Part shown: positions 10,029 through 17,880 of the stretch, piece by piece
Layout: each line of letters opens with the position of its first letter
Numbering within the stretch: the first letter of the stretch is position 1
NCBI GenBank assembly: GCA_965140355.1
Contig: OZ223191.1
Location: 62,001-126,000, forward strand
Direction of reading: 5' to 3'
Origin: Acetobacterium sp965140355
GTDB lineage: Bacteria; Bacillota; Clostridia; Eubacteriales; Eubacteriaceae
Length of the DNA: 64,000 bases
The notes under the pieces: model-generated
Told to the model about the DNA's origin: nothing
Database searches by the model: none
Seen by the model: only the letters and a program-made list of their open reading frames with translations
Translations under genes and position numbers: made by a program

Positions 10029-10655
10029 ATGTCAAAAATTGAAGAAGTAAAAGCAAAAGTAGAAATTGGTAAAACTAAACTGATTCCGGGATTAGTACAG
10101 GAAGCCTTAGACGAAGGTAGTTCAGCAGCTGATATCCTTCAAGCAATGGTTGATTCAATGAGTGTTGTTGGCGAAAAATTCTCTTCCGGAGAAATTTTTG
10201 TTCCGGAAATGTTAATTGCAGCCAAAGCAATGTCAAAAGGCGTTGATGTTTTACGACCACTTTTAGCTGGAGATACTTCAGCATCTTTAGGAACCTGTAT
10301 TATCGGAACTGTCGCCGGCGATTTACATGATATCGGTAAAAACCTGGTTTCGATGATGATCGAAAGTGCTGGCTTCACGATGGTTGATCTTGGGGTAGAT
10401 GTTCCTGCTGAACGATTTGTTGAAGCTGCAAAAGAAAACGAAAACGTTACCTTGATTGCCTGCTCAGGTCTGTTGACGACAACAATGCCTGCTCTTAAAG
10501 AAGCCGTACAAACGATTAAAGCCAGTGATTTAGATGTTAAAGTGATCGTTGGTGGTGCACCGGTTACACCAGAATACGCAACCGAAATTGGGGCTGATGG
10601 ATTTGCTCCCGATGCTGGTAGTGCCGCAGTTAAAGCTAAAGAACTGGTTGCATAA
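10029..10655 (+). CDS. Corrinoid (cobalamin-binding) methyl-carrier protein
   Basis: A 208-residue corrinoid protein. An N-terminal helical B12-cap domain (about 1-85) is followed by the Rossmann-like B12-binding domain. It has the base-off signature D98-L-H100-D-I-G103, then SGLL at 146-149 and GG at 175-176. His100 is the expected lower cobalt ligand. It carries the methyl group between the substrate-specific MT-I and the MT-II beside it. ATG 10029 is chosen over an in-frame TTG at 10011 because GGAGAAAAG sits at the right distance. It lies 167 bases after the MT-II gene in the same direction. Confidence 0.95.
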   Translation: MSKIEEVKAKVEIGKTKLIPGLVQEALDEGSSAADILQAMVDSMSVVGEKFSSGEIFVPEMLIAAKAMSKGVDVLRPLLAGDTSASLGTCIIGTVAGDLHDIGKNLVSMMIESAGFTMVDLGVDVPAERFVEAAKENENVTLIACSGLLTTTMPALKEAVQTIKASDLDVKVIVGGAPVTPEYATEIGADGFAPDAGSAAVKAKELVA

Positions 10656-10691
10656 AAATTATAAATGTTTTAAATTCAAAGGAGACCGTAA

Positions 10692-11669
10692 ATGTTAACA
10701 AAAAGACAGAATTTAATCGAAACCATGAAAGGCGGAAATCCAGATCGGTTTGTGAATCAATATGAATTTATGAATCTGATTATGGAAGCGCCACTTGGTG
10801 AAATGGTTGGACCGGGACAAACAATTAAAAATGGCTGGGGAATTACTTTTAGCTGGCCGGCTGATCAATTAGGAGGATTCCCGGTTCATGATGATGAACA
10901 TAAGGTATTAAAAGACATTACTGACTGGAAGAATCAGGTTAAAGCACCAGCCGTTGAAACTTCGGATGAAGCCTGGGCGGCCGCAATTGCTCATGCCAAT
11001 TCAGTTGATCGTAACGAAGAATACGTAACGGCGTTTGTGGCACCGGGGATTTTTGAAATGACACATCATTTGATGAGTATGGAAGACGCTCTGATGGCAC
11101 TTTATGAAGAACCTGAAGATATGCATGATCTGATTGATTATCTGGTTGAATATGAACTGGCTTATGCCAAAGAATTGATCAACCGTATTCATCCAGATTG
11201 TATTTTTCATCATGATGACTGGGGTAGCCAACGTTCATCATTTGTTTCTCCAGAAATGTTTGAAGAATTCTTTTTACCGGCCTATAAAAAAATTTACGGT
11301 TTCTACAAAGAAAATGGCGTCGAATTAATTGTTCATCATAGTGACTCATATGGCGTTAACCTTGTTCCATTCATGATCGAAATGGGAATTGATATTTGGC
11401 AGGGCGTAATGACAACTAACAATATACCAGAACTTATCGAAAAATATGGTAAGCAAATCACGTTTATGGGTGGTATTGATAGTGGGGTAGTTGATTTCCC
11501 CAATTGGACACCAGAAATTGTTGCCGAATATACTGAAAAAGCTTGTCAAGAAGGTGGCAAATTATATTTCATTCCGAACTTAACGCAAGGCTTGAATTTT
11601 AGTTCATTCCCAGGTGTTTACGAAGAAACAAGCAAGGTAATTGACCGATTAAGTAAGGAAATGTTTTAA
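10692..11669 (+). CDS. UroD-family corrinoid methyltransferase (MT-I), substrate unknown
   Basis: A 325-residue TIM-barrel protein of the uroporphyrinogen-decarboxylase superfamily. With a corrinoid protein and MT-II in the same operon, it is best read as the substrate-specific MT-I, like MtvB-type O-demethylases. Candidate catalytic or metal-binding residues are in HPDCIFHHDDWGS (about 174-186), VHHSDSYGVN (about 215-224) and FMGGIDSG (about 256-263). The HxC(x)C zinc pattern of MtaA-type enzymes is absent, so zinc would be held by His/Asp/Glu. Substrate (methoxy-aromatic, methylamine, other) cannot be told. The corrinoid-reactivating enzyme is not in this operon. GGAGACC precedes the ATG. 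Confidence 0.85.
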   Translation: MLTKRQNLIETMKGGNPDRFVNQYEFMNLIMEAPLGEMVGPGQTIKNGWGITFSWPADQLGGFPVHDDEHKVLKDITDWKNQVKAPAVETSDEAWAAAIAHANSVDRNEEYVTAFVAPGIFEMTHHLMSMEDALMALYEEPEDMHDLIDYLVEYELAYAKELINRIHPDCIFHHDDWGSQRSSFVSPEMFEEFFLPAYKKIYGFYKENGVELIVHHSDSYGVNLVPFMIEMGIDIWQGVMTTNNIPELIEKYGKQITFMGGIDSGVVDFPNWTPEIVAEYTEKACQEGGKLYFIPNLTQGLNFSSFPGVYEETSKVIDRLSKEMF

Positions 11670-11716
11670 CGATTAATCAAATAACGCAAAGATCGACATT
11701 TAAATAATCATGATAT

Positions 11717-11772
11717 AAAAAGAGCGATTCTGGCTTTAACCCAAGGGGTAAATGCCGAGATCGCTCTTTTTG
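11717..11772. terminator. Bidirectional terminator between methyltransferase operon and tetR
   Basis: AAAAAGAGCGAT at 11717-11728 pairs with ATCGCTCTTTTT, extended inward by TGGC/GCCG-type pairs. Flanking A and T tracts let it work on both strands for these convergent genes. Confidence 0.88.
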
Positions 11773-11784
11773 CGTTTGCTTATA

Positions 11785-12435
11785 TTAAGTTTCGGTTTTA
11801 TTTTTTACAGTATCAATTAATAGTGACAGGGTAGTTTTTATAAAATCAGTTTCGTTTATATTCAAAAATTTCAAATACGATTCGCCAGAAAGTGAGAGCA
11901 TATAGAAAAAACCGGTCAAGCTAAAGATGAAAGAACCCATTAATTGCTGAGCGTCGAGATCACTTCGCAAACTACCATCTGTTTTTCCTAATTCAAACAT
12001 TTGGTTGATGGCCGCAAACATAACTTTATTATGGCGATAGAATTTCTTTTGATAAGGAAGTTCAATATCGATATGATGTGATCTGACGTGTCCGATTTTG
12101 CCCATTAAGAACAATACGCTCGTTTCTTTGATATAAAAGTCATAAAAAGCAGCACAGGAAAGTTCAACTTTTGCTAGTCCGGTTCTGCCTTTATTGCTGG
12201 CAGCAATAATCTCATCCCAGAGTTTATGATAGCCATTAAGCAGCACTGCAAAAAAAAGATCATCTTTGTTGATAAAATATTTATACAGGGTCCGCTTGGT
12301 CAGGTGAGTCGCTTCGGCCAGGTCGTTCATGGTTGTTGCTTCAAAGCCAGATAAAGAAAATAAACGATCAGCGGATTCGATGATGAAAGCTTCTTTTTTT
12401 AGTTTGTCCTGGTCGCGGGAGGATAAAGTTTCCAT
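11785..12435 (-). CDS. TetR/AcrR-family regulator
   Basis: A 216-residue regulator. The N-terminal helix-turn-helix (about 15-60 from the chosen start) reads DLAEATHLTKRTLYKYFINKDDL; the rest is a divergent helical ligand domain. ATG 12435 is preferred over the upstream ATG at 12459 because AAAGGAAA precedes it and the upstream ATG lies inside the operator. It is divergent from a small membrane protein gene, and the shared 116-bp gap holds two operator-like sites, so autoregulation and control of that gene are likely. Ligand unknown. Confidence 0.9.
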   Translation of the reverse strand: METLSSRDQDKLKKEAFIIESADRLFSLSGFEATTMNDLAEATHLTKRTLYKYFINKDDLFFAVLLNGYHKLWDEIIAASNKGRTGLAKVELSCAAFYDFYIKETSVLFLMGKIGHVRSHHIDIELPYQKKFYRHNKVMFAAINQMFELGKTDGSLRSDLDAQQLMGSFIFSLTGFFYMLSLSGESYLKFLNINETDFIKTTLSLLIDTVKNKTET

Positions 12436-12452
12436 TAATTGTTTCCTTTCTA

Positions 12453-12503
12453 TTGACATAAAAGTATACTGACGGTATACTTTTATGTATAACGGCGGTA
12501 TAC
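12453..12503. promoter_or_regulatory. Divergent promoters with tandem TetR operators
   Basis: Two 17-bp related sites lie 23 bp apart: GTATACTGACGGTATAC at 12464-12480 and GTATAACGGCGGTATAC at 12487-12503. The first sits in a longer dyad with 14-bp perfect arms (12456-12469 and 12475-12488). A plus-strand promoter overlaps it: TTGACA at 12453-12458, a 17-bp spacer, TATACT at 12476-12481. By symmetry the minus strand has TATACA-N17-TATACT. Repressor binding would block both directions. Confidence 0.8.
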
Positions 12504-12551
12504 TTTATTCTAGTGCTTGGAATACATAATGTCAAGATGGAGGAAAAATTG

Positions 12552-13049
12552 ATGAATATTTGGGTAACGGTTTTGGGCGTGATAGGGTTTTTTATCAGTC
12601 TGATACTGATGGAATTTAGCAATCTGGGAGTCCGGGGTATTCAGCAATACGACCCTGGTTTTAGACTGCTGGACATGCGTTTCAGATATGATGCCAACAC
12701 CATGTATCAGACCTTTGACCAAATTGGAAGGCTGGGACAAAAATCCTACCAACACTATTTGTTTTTAGATTACGGTTTTATTGTATGTTTTCTGATTGTT
12801 ATGCTGGCCTTGTCGTTTTGGGTTACGACAGATCCGCGGCAACGCAATATCCTAATCGCTTTGGCCAGTGCCCGGGCATTGTGCGACATCCTGGAAAATA
12901 CGTTGCTGATCGGGTTAATCAATAGCTATCCGCAACAACAGATGTTCTTGGCTACAGTCTGCTCATGGATGACCACGATCAAGTTTGTTTTTATGTTTTT
13001 ATGGGCAGGGATGTTTGTTTTTAGTTGGGGTGCACATTTTATTAAATAA
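12552..13049 (+). CDS. Small four-helix integral membrane protein
   Basis: A 165-residue protein with about four hydrophobic helices (near 4-22, 78-100, 108-125 and 137-160) and a conserved-looking loop, QYDPGFRLLDMRFRYDANT (about 28-46). I do not recognise a named family. The ATG at 12552 follows GGAGG with 7-base spacing. Because its promoter overlaps the operators of the adjacent TetR gene, it is probably the main target, induced by whatever small molecule that regulator senses. It ends one base before the convergent EcsC gene. Confidence 0.75.
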   Translation: MNIWVTVLGVIGFFISLILMEFSNLGVRGIQQYDPGFRLLDMRFRYDANTMYQTFDQIGRLGQKSYQHYLFLDYGFIVCFLIVMLALSFWVTTDPRQRNILIALASARALCDILENTLLIGLINSYPQQQMFLATVCSWMTTIKFVFMFLWAGMFVFSWGAHFIK

Positions 13050-13878
13050 TCAGGAATGGTCAATGGGGTCGCTCACACCCATATTTAGTTTCGCGAGTAA
13101 ATAGCGCTTTTTATATTTAATTCGAGCATATTTGCTAATTTTATTAATCATAAGAGGATTAACGACCCCGCCGATGACACCGACGAGGGGCAATCCCTGG
13201 ATAAATTTGGCGGTCAGCAGTGTATTGGATAAAAGATCAGAAGTTTCTTTCATAATGCGATCCAAATCAATGTCGGATTGGGTTTGGGTATCAATAGTCT
13301 GGCCTAAATCTTCGATTACTTGATCATAAGCTTTTCGTTGGTCATTTTTGGTCATCACGGCGCAGATGAGAAAAAAGCATATATGCTTTTTCTTCATCGG
13401 AAGTATAAAAATAGCCATAGGACAAAGCAATCTCATTGATGGTTTTGATGATGACACCGAGAAACAACGGAATATCGGGGAGTCCAATCCCCAATAAACC
13501 CAGAACACCACCTTCAACCGCGGCAATGGATTCGTTGATGGTTTTAGAATGTTTAGATGACCGGTCTAACTTTTTTAGATGTTTTTTATTCAGGTGTTTT
13601 TCAATCGCATAATTATTTAAATCATATTCCATTTCGATCGTTTCTTTATGATAGGTTTTTTCAATAATGGGATTACCTTTTTCAAAGACTAAATGAAAGC
13701 CCATATAGAAAGCTTTATCAAGTGTTGTTTGCAATTTTTCCGGTATTTTGGTTTGGATTTTATTGACCATCGGGGTAATATTAGATTTTAGAAAAGGGTG
13801 ATCGTCCTGGTTTAAAAACTTCTGCTCGTGTTTTTCAAGAATTATCAATTGTTTGATTAGGATCAGGTCTTTTTTCAT
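13050..13878 (-). pseudogene. EcsC-family protein, frameshifted
   Basis: Two minus-strand frames together make one EcsC-family protein of about 275 residues. The first begins at ATG 13878 after GGAG and runs through AAVEGGVLGLLGIGLPDIPLF, an EcsC-like glycine-rich hydrophobic segment. It goes out of frame at a run of six A (13371-13376; T on the coding strand). With five, the reading continues AYMLFLICAVMTKNDQRKAYDQ and ends normally with a second hydrophobic region (GLPLVGVIGGVVNPLMI). EcsC proteins are associated with the Ecs ABC exporter in Bacillus, but their function is unsettled. Sequencing error in the homopolymer is the likeliest cause. Confidence 0.8.
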
Positions 13879-13955
13879 TTCGCAGCTCCAATCGGTTGAG
13901 ACAAGATTAAGATCTTATTTTAGCATGCTTTCTTTAATAAACACTGGAGAAAAGC

Positions 13956-14804
13956 TCAGTTGCGTTTCTTAATTGGAAATTGGATCTCCGTTAACCAGTC
14001 TGCGGTGGAATCTTTATTCCAGATCCCATCAATGTAAGATTCCCGAGGGTTGTCGATAATCTCATAACCATTATCTTCAACCCATTTTAGAATCGCGTTA
14101 TAGGCTTTGGGGAAACCCTCATAAGGGCCCTTATGAAGTACACAGGCGGCATTTTCCACGCGTTCGATGACTTTGAACGTCACCATCTCTGAATCCGCTT
14201 TTATTTCGGTGACCGCTTCACAGATTTCTACATCGACATCTGTTTCGCGGTATTCGCCATCATGATAAATATTAAAGCAATATTCAGGAACGGCGCAGAT
14301 ACAACCGAGTCGTTCCATTTCGGCCCCCATGGGGGGAATAATATCAAAAAGTGCGTCATATCCGGGAATGATGGTGCGCATTGATGCTACAATAACTTGA
14401 GGCAGTTCCTTGAGAATGACATGGTATCCGCCAGCTTCTTCATCATTTTTAAGCAGATAAGATTCCACCTGAGAGAGTCGCAGGGTTTCAGTGGCTATTT
14501 TTTTAATGATCTCCAATCTTTTTTTCTGGAGTAATTCTTTTTCCGGAACGCCGCCCTGAACCTGCTTGATTTCATCCAAGCTGAAGCCCATTTCCCGGAG
14601 AGCCAGAATTTGGTGGAGGATAGGTAGCTGAGCAGAAGTATAATAGCGGTATCCGGTAAATTTTTCAATAAAAGCCGGCGGCAGAAGACCGATATCGTCA
14701 TAGTGACGGAGGGTTTTAATCGTGACTCGATTCATTTTTGAAAATAGTCCAATTTTATAATAACTGGTAATTTCTTGGCGTTCGCAATGATCGGTTTCGT
14801 TCAT
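13956..14804 (-). CDS. MerR-family regulator with GyrI-like effector domain
   Basis: A 282-residue regulator. A winged-helix MerR domain (about 18-88: YKIGLFSKMNRVTIKTLRHYDD, GYRYYTSAQL) and a short coiled coil (about 90-125) precede a GyrI-like small-molecule-binding domain (about 130-280, ending in TADWLTEIQFPIKK). This layout is that of BltR/BmrR-type multidrug-responsive activators. It is the last gene of a minus-strand operon behind an ABC ATPase and permease, and the operon promoter has the 19-bp spacer typical of MerR targets, so it probably activates its own exporter operon on drug binding. Confidence 0.93.
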   Translation of the reverse strand: MNETDHCERQEITSYYKIGLFSKMNRVTIKTLRHYDDIGLLPPAFIEKFTGYRYYTSAQLPILHQILALREMGFSLDEIKQVQGGVPEKELLQKKRLEIIKKIATETLRLSQVESYLLKNDEEAGGYHVILKELPQVIVASMRTIIPGYDALFDIIPPMGAEMERLGCICAVPEYCFNIYHDGEYRETDVDVEICEAVTEIKADSEMVTFKVIERVENAACVLHKGPYEGFPKAYNAILKWVEDNGYEIIDNPRESYIDGIWNKDSTADWLTEIQFPIKKRN

Positions 14805-14818
14805 AATAAATTCCTTTC

Positions 14819-15559
14819 TTATTCCCAGCGGAAAAATCGCATTGATAAAATAACACCGATTGCCAGTGATCCGAATAAAATAATTAATGGCAGCAGCAGA
14901 TTTGTTTCTAGCCCCAGGCTTATTGATTTCAAAAGTTTAATCCCTTGAGTAAGGGGAAGAAAACTGGCCATTGTTTGAAGTGGTCTGGGAAAGAGTTCAA
15001 AGGGAATGGTAGCACCAGATAAAAATAACATCGGAAAATAAACAATGCTGCAGACGACGTTAGCAGTTTTGACGGTTCGACATAGGCTGGCGATGAGTAG
15101 TCCGAGGCTATACATGGAAACCATGACTAGTAGAAAAGATCCCATAAATAAGAGCGTCGATCCGATTATTTCATAACCGAAAAAAAGGGTTGCGACTATA
15201 TAAATCAGTAGTGCCGAAATGCTTGATAATAGCATATTGATAACCGCATGGACCCATAATAACATAATGGGGCTCACCGGAGTTACAAAAAAATGTTTGA
15301 GAATTTTTTTATCTCGATAGTCGGCGATGGTCAAGGGGATACCCATAAAAGCCGTAGCACAGATTCCCACCGTGACCAAAGCCCCAAAAGAGCTTTGAAT
15401 CATGGAATAACCGGCATCGTTGGGAGCAGGGGTTTGCCCGGCAATCAGGCCGATTAAGATCATAATTCCAATTGGCATAAAAACTCCGAAAAAGATGCTG
15501 TCAATACAGCGTAAGGACAAAACACCTTCAATCTTTAGTAAGGTTAAAAATTTTTTCAT
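14819..15559 (-). CDS. ABC-2 type exporter permease
   Basis: A 246-residue membrane protein with about six helices, of the ABC-2/DrrB-like class. The C-terminal half carries the PMLFLSGATIPFELFPRPLQ motif typical of such permeases. ATG 15559 overlaps the stop of the ATPase gene as ATGA and has GGAGG upstream; an upstream in-frame start lies inside the ATPase gene and is not needed. The pair forms an efflux pump, probably for a drug or toxic compound, given the MerR/GyrI regulator downstream. Confidence 0.92.
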   Translation of the reverse strand: MKKFLTLLKIEGVLSLRCIDSIFFGVFMPIGIMILIGLIAGQTPAPNDAGYSMIQSSFGALVTVGICATAFMGIPLTIADYRDKKILKHFFVTPVSPIMLLWVHAVINMLLSSISALLIYIVATLFFGYEIIGSTLLFMGSFLLVMVSMYSLGLLIASLCRTVKTANVVCSIVYFPMLFLSGATIPFELFPRPLQTMASFLPLTQGIKLLKSISLGLETNLLLPLIILFGSLAIGVILSMRFFRWE

Positions 15560-16278
15560 AACGTGATTTCCTCCTTCATGACCCAAAGATAGGCTTCTTC
15601 CAAGCGTTGATAAGGGCTTTTTTTAATTAGTTCAGGAACCGTATCAGTGATTAGTTCATGTCCCCGGTTGATGATGCAAACCCGGTCACACAACACCTCT
15701 ACCTCATCCATGTAATGAGAGGTAAGAAAAAGGGTTAGTCCCTGTTTTTTTAAGCGGGTTAAAACCTGCCAGACCTCCCGTCTGGCCTCAGTATCCAGTC
15801 CGGTTGTCAGTTCATCGAGAAAGAGGACCTCAGGCTGAGGGATTAGTGCCAGCAGTACTGATAGCTTTTGCTTTTCGCCTCCCGAGAGTTTTGCTACTGG
15901 GTGCTTGAGGTACTGGTTCAGCTTAAATTGCGACAGCAAGTCATGATAATCGGCCGGGGAGCGATAAAGAGCAGATATTTCGGTACAGATTTCACCGACC
16001 CGAATATTGCCCTGATAGCTCGAGGCTTGTAGTTGCACCCCCACTCGCTCAAAAAGTCGCTTTCTGTCATTGGTGGGATCAACGCCGAGAACACGAACCG
16101 ATCCGATCTCAAATGATTTAAGACCAAGAATACAGTCAATGGTGGTTGATTTCCCGGCTCCATTTGGTCCTAACAAACCAAATACTTCACCTTTTTTAAC
16201 GGTGAGATTTAAATTATTGACCGCAACCCGGTTGCCATAATACTTCGTTAAGTTCTTAACTTCGATGCAGTTTTCCAT
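15556..16278 (-). CDS. ABC exporter ATPase subunit
   Basis: A 240-residue ATPase with Walker A GPNGAGKST (about 35-43), signature LSGGEKQK (about 134-141), Walker B VLFLDELTTGLD (about 153-164) and H-loop TSHYMDEVE. In the Walker B region the residue after DE is L rather than P (DELTTGLD), a mild departure. It is first in the operon, with GGAGGAAAAA before the ATG, and pairs with the overlapping permease gene. It energises export by the DrrAB-like pump. Confidence 0.94.
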   Translation of the reverse strand: MENCIEVKNLTKYYGNRVAVNNLNLTVKKGEVFGLLGPNGAGKSTTIDCILGLKSFEIGSVRVLGVDPTNDRKRLFERVGVQLQASSYQGNIRVGEICTEISALYRSPADYHDLLSQFKLNQYLKHPVAKLSGGEKQKLSVLLALIPQPEVLFLDELTTGLDTEARREVWQVLTRLKKQGLTLFLTSHYMDEVEVLCDRVCIINRGHELITDTVPELIKKSPYQRLEEAYLWVMKEEITL

Positions 16279-16311
16279 TTTTTCCTCCAGTCATTTTTTA
16301 TTACAATTTGA

Positions 16312-16342
16312 AGTATAAATGCTCCGGCACGGGGAGAGTCAA
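16312..16342 (-). promoter_or_regulatory. MerR-type promoter of the ABC operon (19-bp spacer)
   Basis: On the minus strand TTGACT (plus 16337-16342) and TATACT (plus 16312-16317) are separated by 19 bp, two more than optimum, and the spacer contains an interrupted CTCC/GGAG dyad. MerR regulators act by twisting just such overlong spacers, so this is the expected target of the operon's own MerR protein. Confidence 0.82.
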
Positions 16343-16412
16343 GGGCAGGATGGGATGTTTTTTGAAGAATAGCGGAAATAGTTTTTGTGCGCCCGTGCGG
16401 AGATATAATTAA

Positions 16413-16465
16413 TTGACAAAGTAAAAGTTATGGCATATACTATTTATACCGAACGGTCAGTATAA
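16413..16465 (+). promoter_or_regulatory. Promoter and operator of the tetR/hydrolase operon
   Basis: TTGACA at 16413-16418, a 17-bp spacer and TATACT at 16436-16441 form a near-consensus promoter. Directly downstream, TTATAC (16444-16449) and GTATAA (16460-16465) bracket an inner ACCG-AA-CGGT dyad, an operator-like site overlapping the transcription start. The adjacent TetR protein is the obvious ligand. Confidence 0.82.
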
Positions 16466-16511
16466 GTAATAAATAACAATGGCTTTTGAATACGAAATGG
16501 GAGGGAATCGT

Positions 16512-17147
16512 ATGGCAACAATTACAACTAAAAAAGAAAGCAAAAAAGAAGTGATTTTAGAAAATGCAAAACAATTGTTTTCAGAAAAAGGTTACGATGG
16601 GACCAGCATGGATCAAATCGCCTTACAAACGGGAGTGCCAAAATCACTCATTTATTATCATTTTAAATCGAAAGAAACACTTCTAAATGAAATTGTATTT
16701 AAATTTTTTGATGAATATGATCAACTACTGAGAGTTGGTGGCGTTGATTGTCAAGAAAGACTAAATAACTATTTGGATTATCTGGAGAAAAACAGTGATT
16801 TTTTGCGCATCATCTTGGCGGAATCCCTAAAAAAGGGGAATAAAAGCGTTCCTGTTTTTAAGGTGCTCGAACCGTTGATGACTTATCAGGGGGAAATTGC
16901 GGGCGCTCCAGAGCTTGCTGATGATAAAAAAAGTCAGTTCAGATGGATCGCTGAATTTTTTACCAGTATAATGCCGAGTGTTCTTTTTGCTTGTTATGAG
17001 GAGCAGTGGTGCAATTATTTTGATGTTGATAAAAAACAGGTGAAAGAAAATTTTATCGCCGCGTATAATCAAACGCATGGCGAATACCATCAGAAACAAT
17101 TAAAAGGAGCCGTGAAAAATGATAAAAATAATAACTTTGACTTGTAA
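16512..17147 (+). CDS. TetR-family regulator
   Basis: A 211-residue regulator with an N-terminal TetR helix-turn-helix (about 10-56: DQIALQTGVPKSLIYYHFKSKETL) and a helical ligand domain. ATG 16512 is chosen for the GGAGGG just upstream; earlier in-frame ATGs lack one. Its 3' end overlaps the metallo-beta-lactamase-fold hydrolase gene by 29 bases, so the two are translationally coupled. It probably represses its own operon through the site at 16444-16465. Confidence 0.92.
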   Translation: MATITTKKESKKEVILENAKQLFSEKGYDGTSMDQIALQTGVPKSLIYYHFKSKETLLNEIVFKFFDEYDQLLRVGGVDCQERLNNYLDYLEKNSDFLRIILAESLKKGNKSVPVFKVLEPLMTYQGEIAGAPELADDKKSQFRWIAEFFTSIMPSVLFACYEEQWCNYFDVDKKQVKENFIAAYNQTHGEYHQKQLKGAVKNDKNNNFDL

Positions 17148-17745
17148 TAATGCCAATTGTTACGTCATCAAGACGGAATCATCAATCGTGATGATTGATT
17201 CCGGTCATCCTGGTGACGCCGACATGATTGAAAAAAAGTTAGCGGATGAAGGCGTAATACCCGCAGAAATTAAGCTGCTAATTTTGACTCATGGGCATAT
17301 GGATCATACCGGGACAGCGGAGTATTTCAAAAATAAATATCAAACGTCGATTGCCATGAACCCGATCGATTGTACGATTTTAGAAATCAAAAGTCGGGGT
17401 CTGATGGGAGCCGTTATTAAATATTTATCTGAAAAAGAGTTGCATCAATCATTAAGAATTCAGCCCGATATTCATTTGGTTCATGGTCAAAGACTGGATC
17501 AATTTGGTTTGCCAGCTCAGATTATTGCGCTGCCCGGGCATACAAGAGGATCGCTTGGAATTTTGCTTGATGATGGTAACTTGTTTGCTGGGGACATGTT
17601 TATGAACTTTTTAAAACCTAGTCTCGCTCATATTTATGAAAATGAAGAGGCGCTTAAGAAAAGTTGGGAAGGGTTAAAAACTTACCCCATTACAACAGTT
17701 TATGTAGGGCATGGAAAACCTTTTGCATTTGGGAAAATGAGGTAG
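17119..17745 (+). CDS. Metallo-beta-lactamase-fold hydrolase
   Basis: A 208-residue single-domain hydrolase with the metal motif THGHMDHTG (H-x-H-x-D-H, about 54-62), the third-ligand region LPGHTRGSLG (about 137-146), the bridging aspartate in LFAGDMF (about 155-161) and a final GHG (about 199-201). Such proteins hydrolyse thioesters, lactones or similar bonds; the substrate is not evident. It starts within the end of the TetR gene, with GGAG 10 bases upstream, and its expression is likely set by that regulator. Confidence 0.92.
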   Translation: MIKIITLTCNNANCYVIKTESSIVMIDSGHPGDADMIEKKLADEGVIPAEIKLLILTHGHMDHTGTAEYFKNKYQTSIAMNPIDCTILEIKSRGLMGAVIKYLSEKELHQSLRIQPDIHLVHGQRLDQFGLPAQIIALPGHTRGSLGILLDDGNLFAGDMFMNFLKPSLAHIYENEEALKKSWEGLKTYPITTVYVGHGKPFAFGKMR

Positions 17746-17828
17746 GTAACGGTTAAATTACCTGTTATGTGAGTAGCGTATTTTTTGAGATGTTCAGTTT
17801 CAATTTAAAGACGAAAATTATAAAGGCC

Positions 17829-17880
17829 ATAAACCATAAAAGCACTCCATTCAGAGTGCTTTTATGGTTTATTTTTGTTT
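17829..17880. terminator. Very long bidirectional terminator
   Basis: A 19-bp perfect stem (17829-17847 with 17854-17872) has a six-base loop (CATTCA) and T tracts on both strands. It separates the convergent hydrolase and CHAP-protein genes. Confidence 0.93.

Noticed and set aside
13342..13878. Two separate EcsC genes
   Set aside because: The two overlapping frames join into one normal-length protein when one base is removed from an A6 run.
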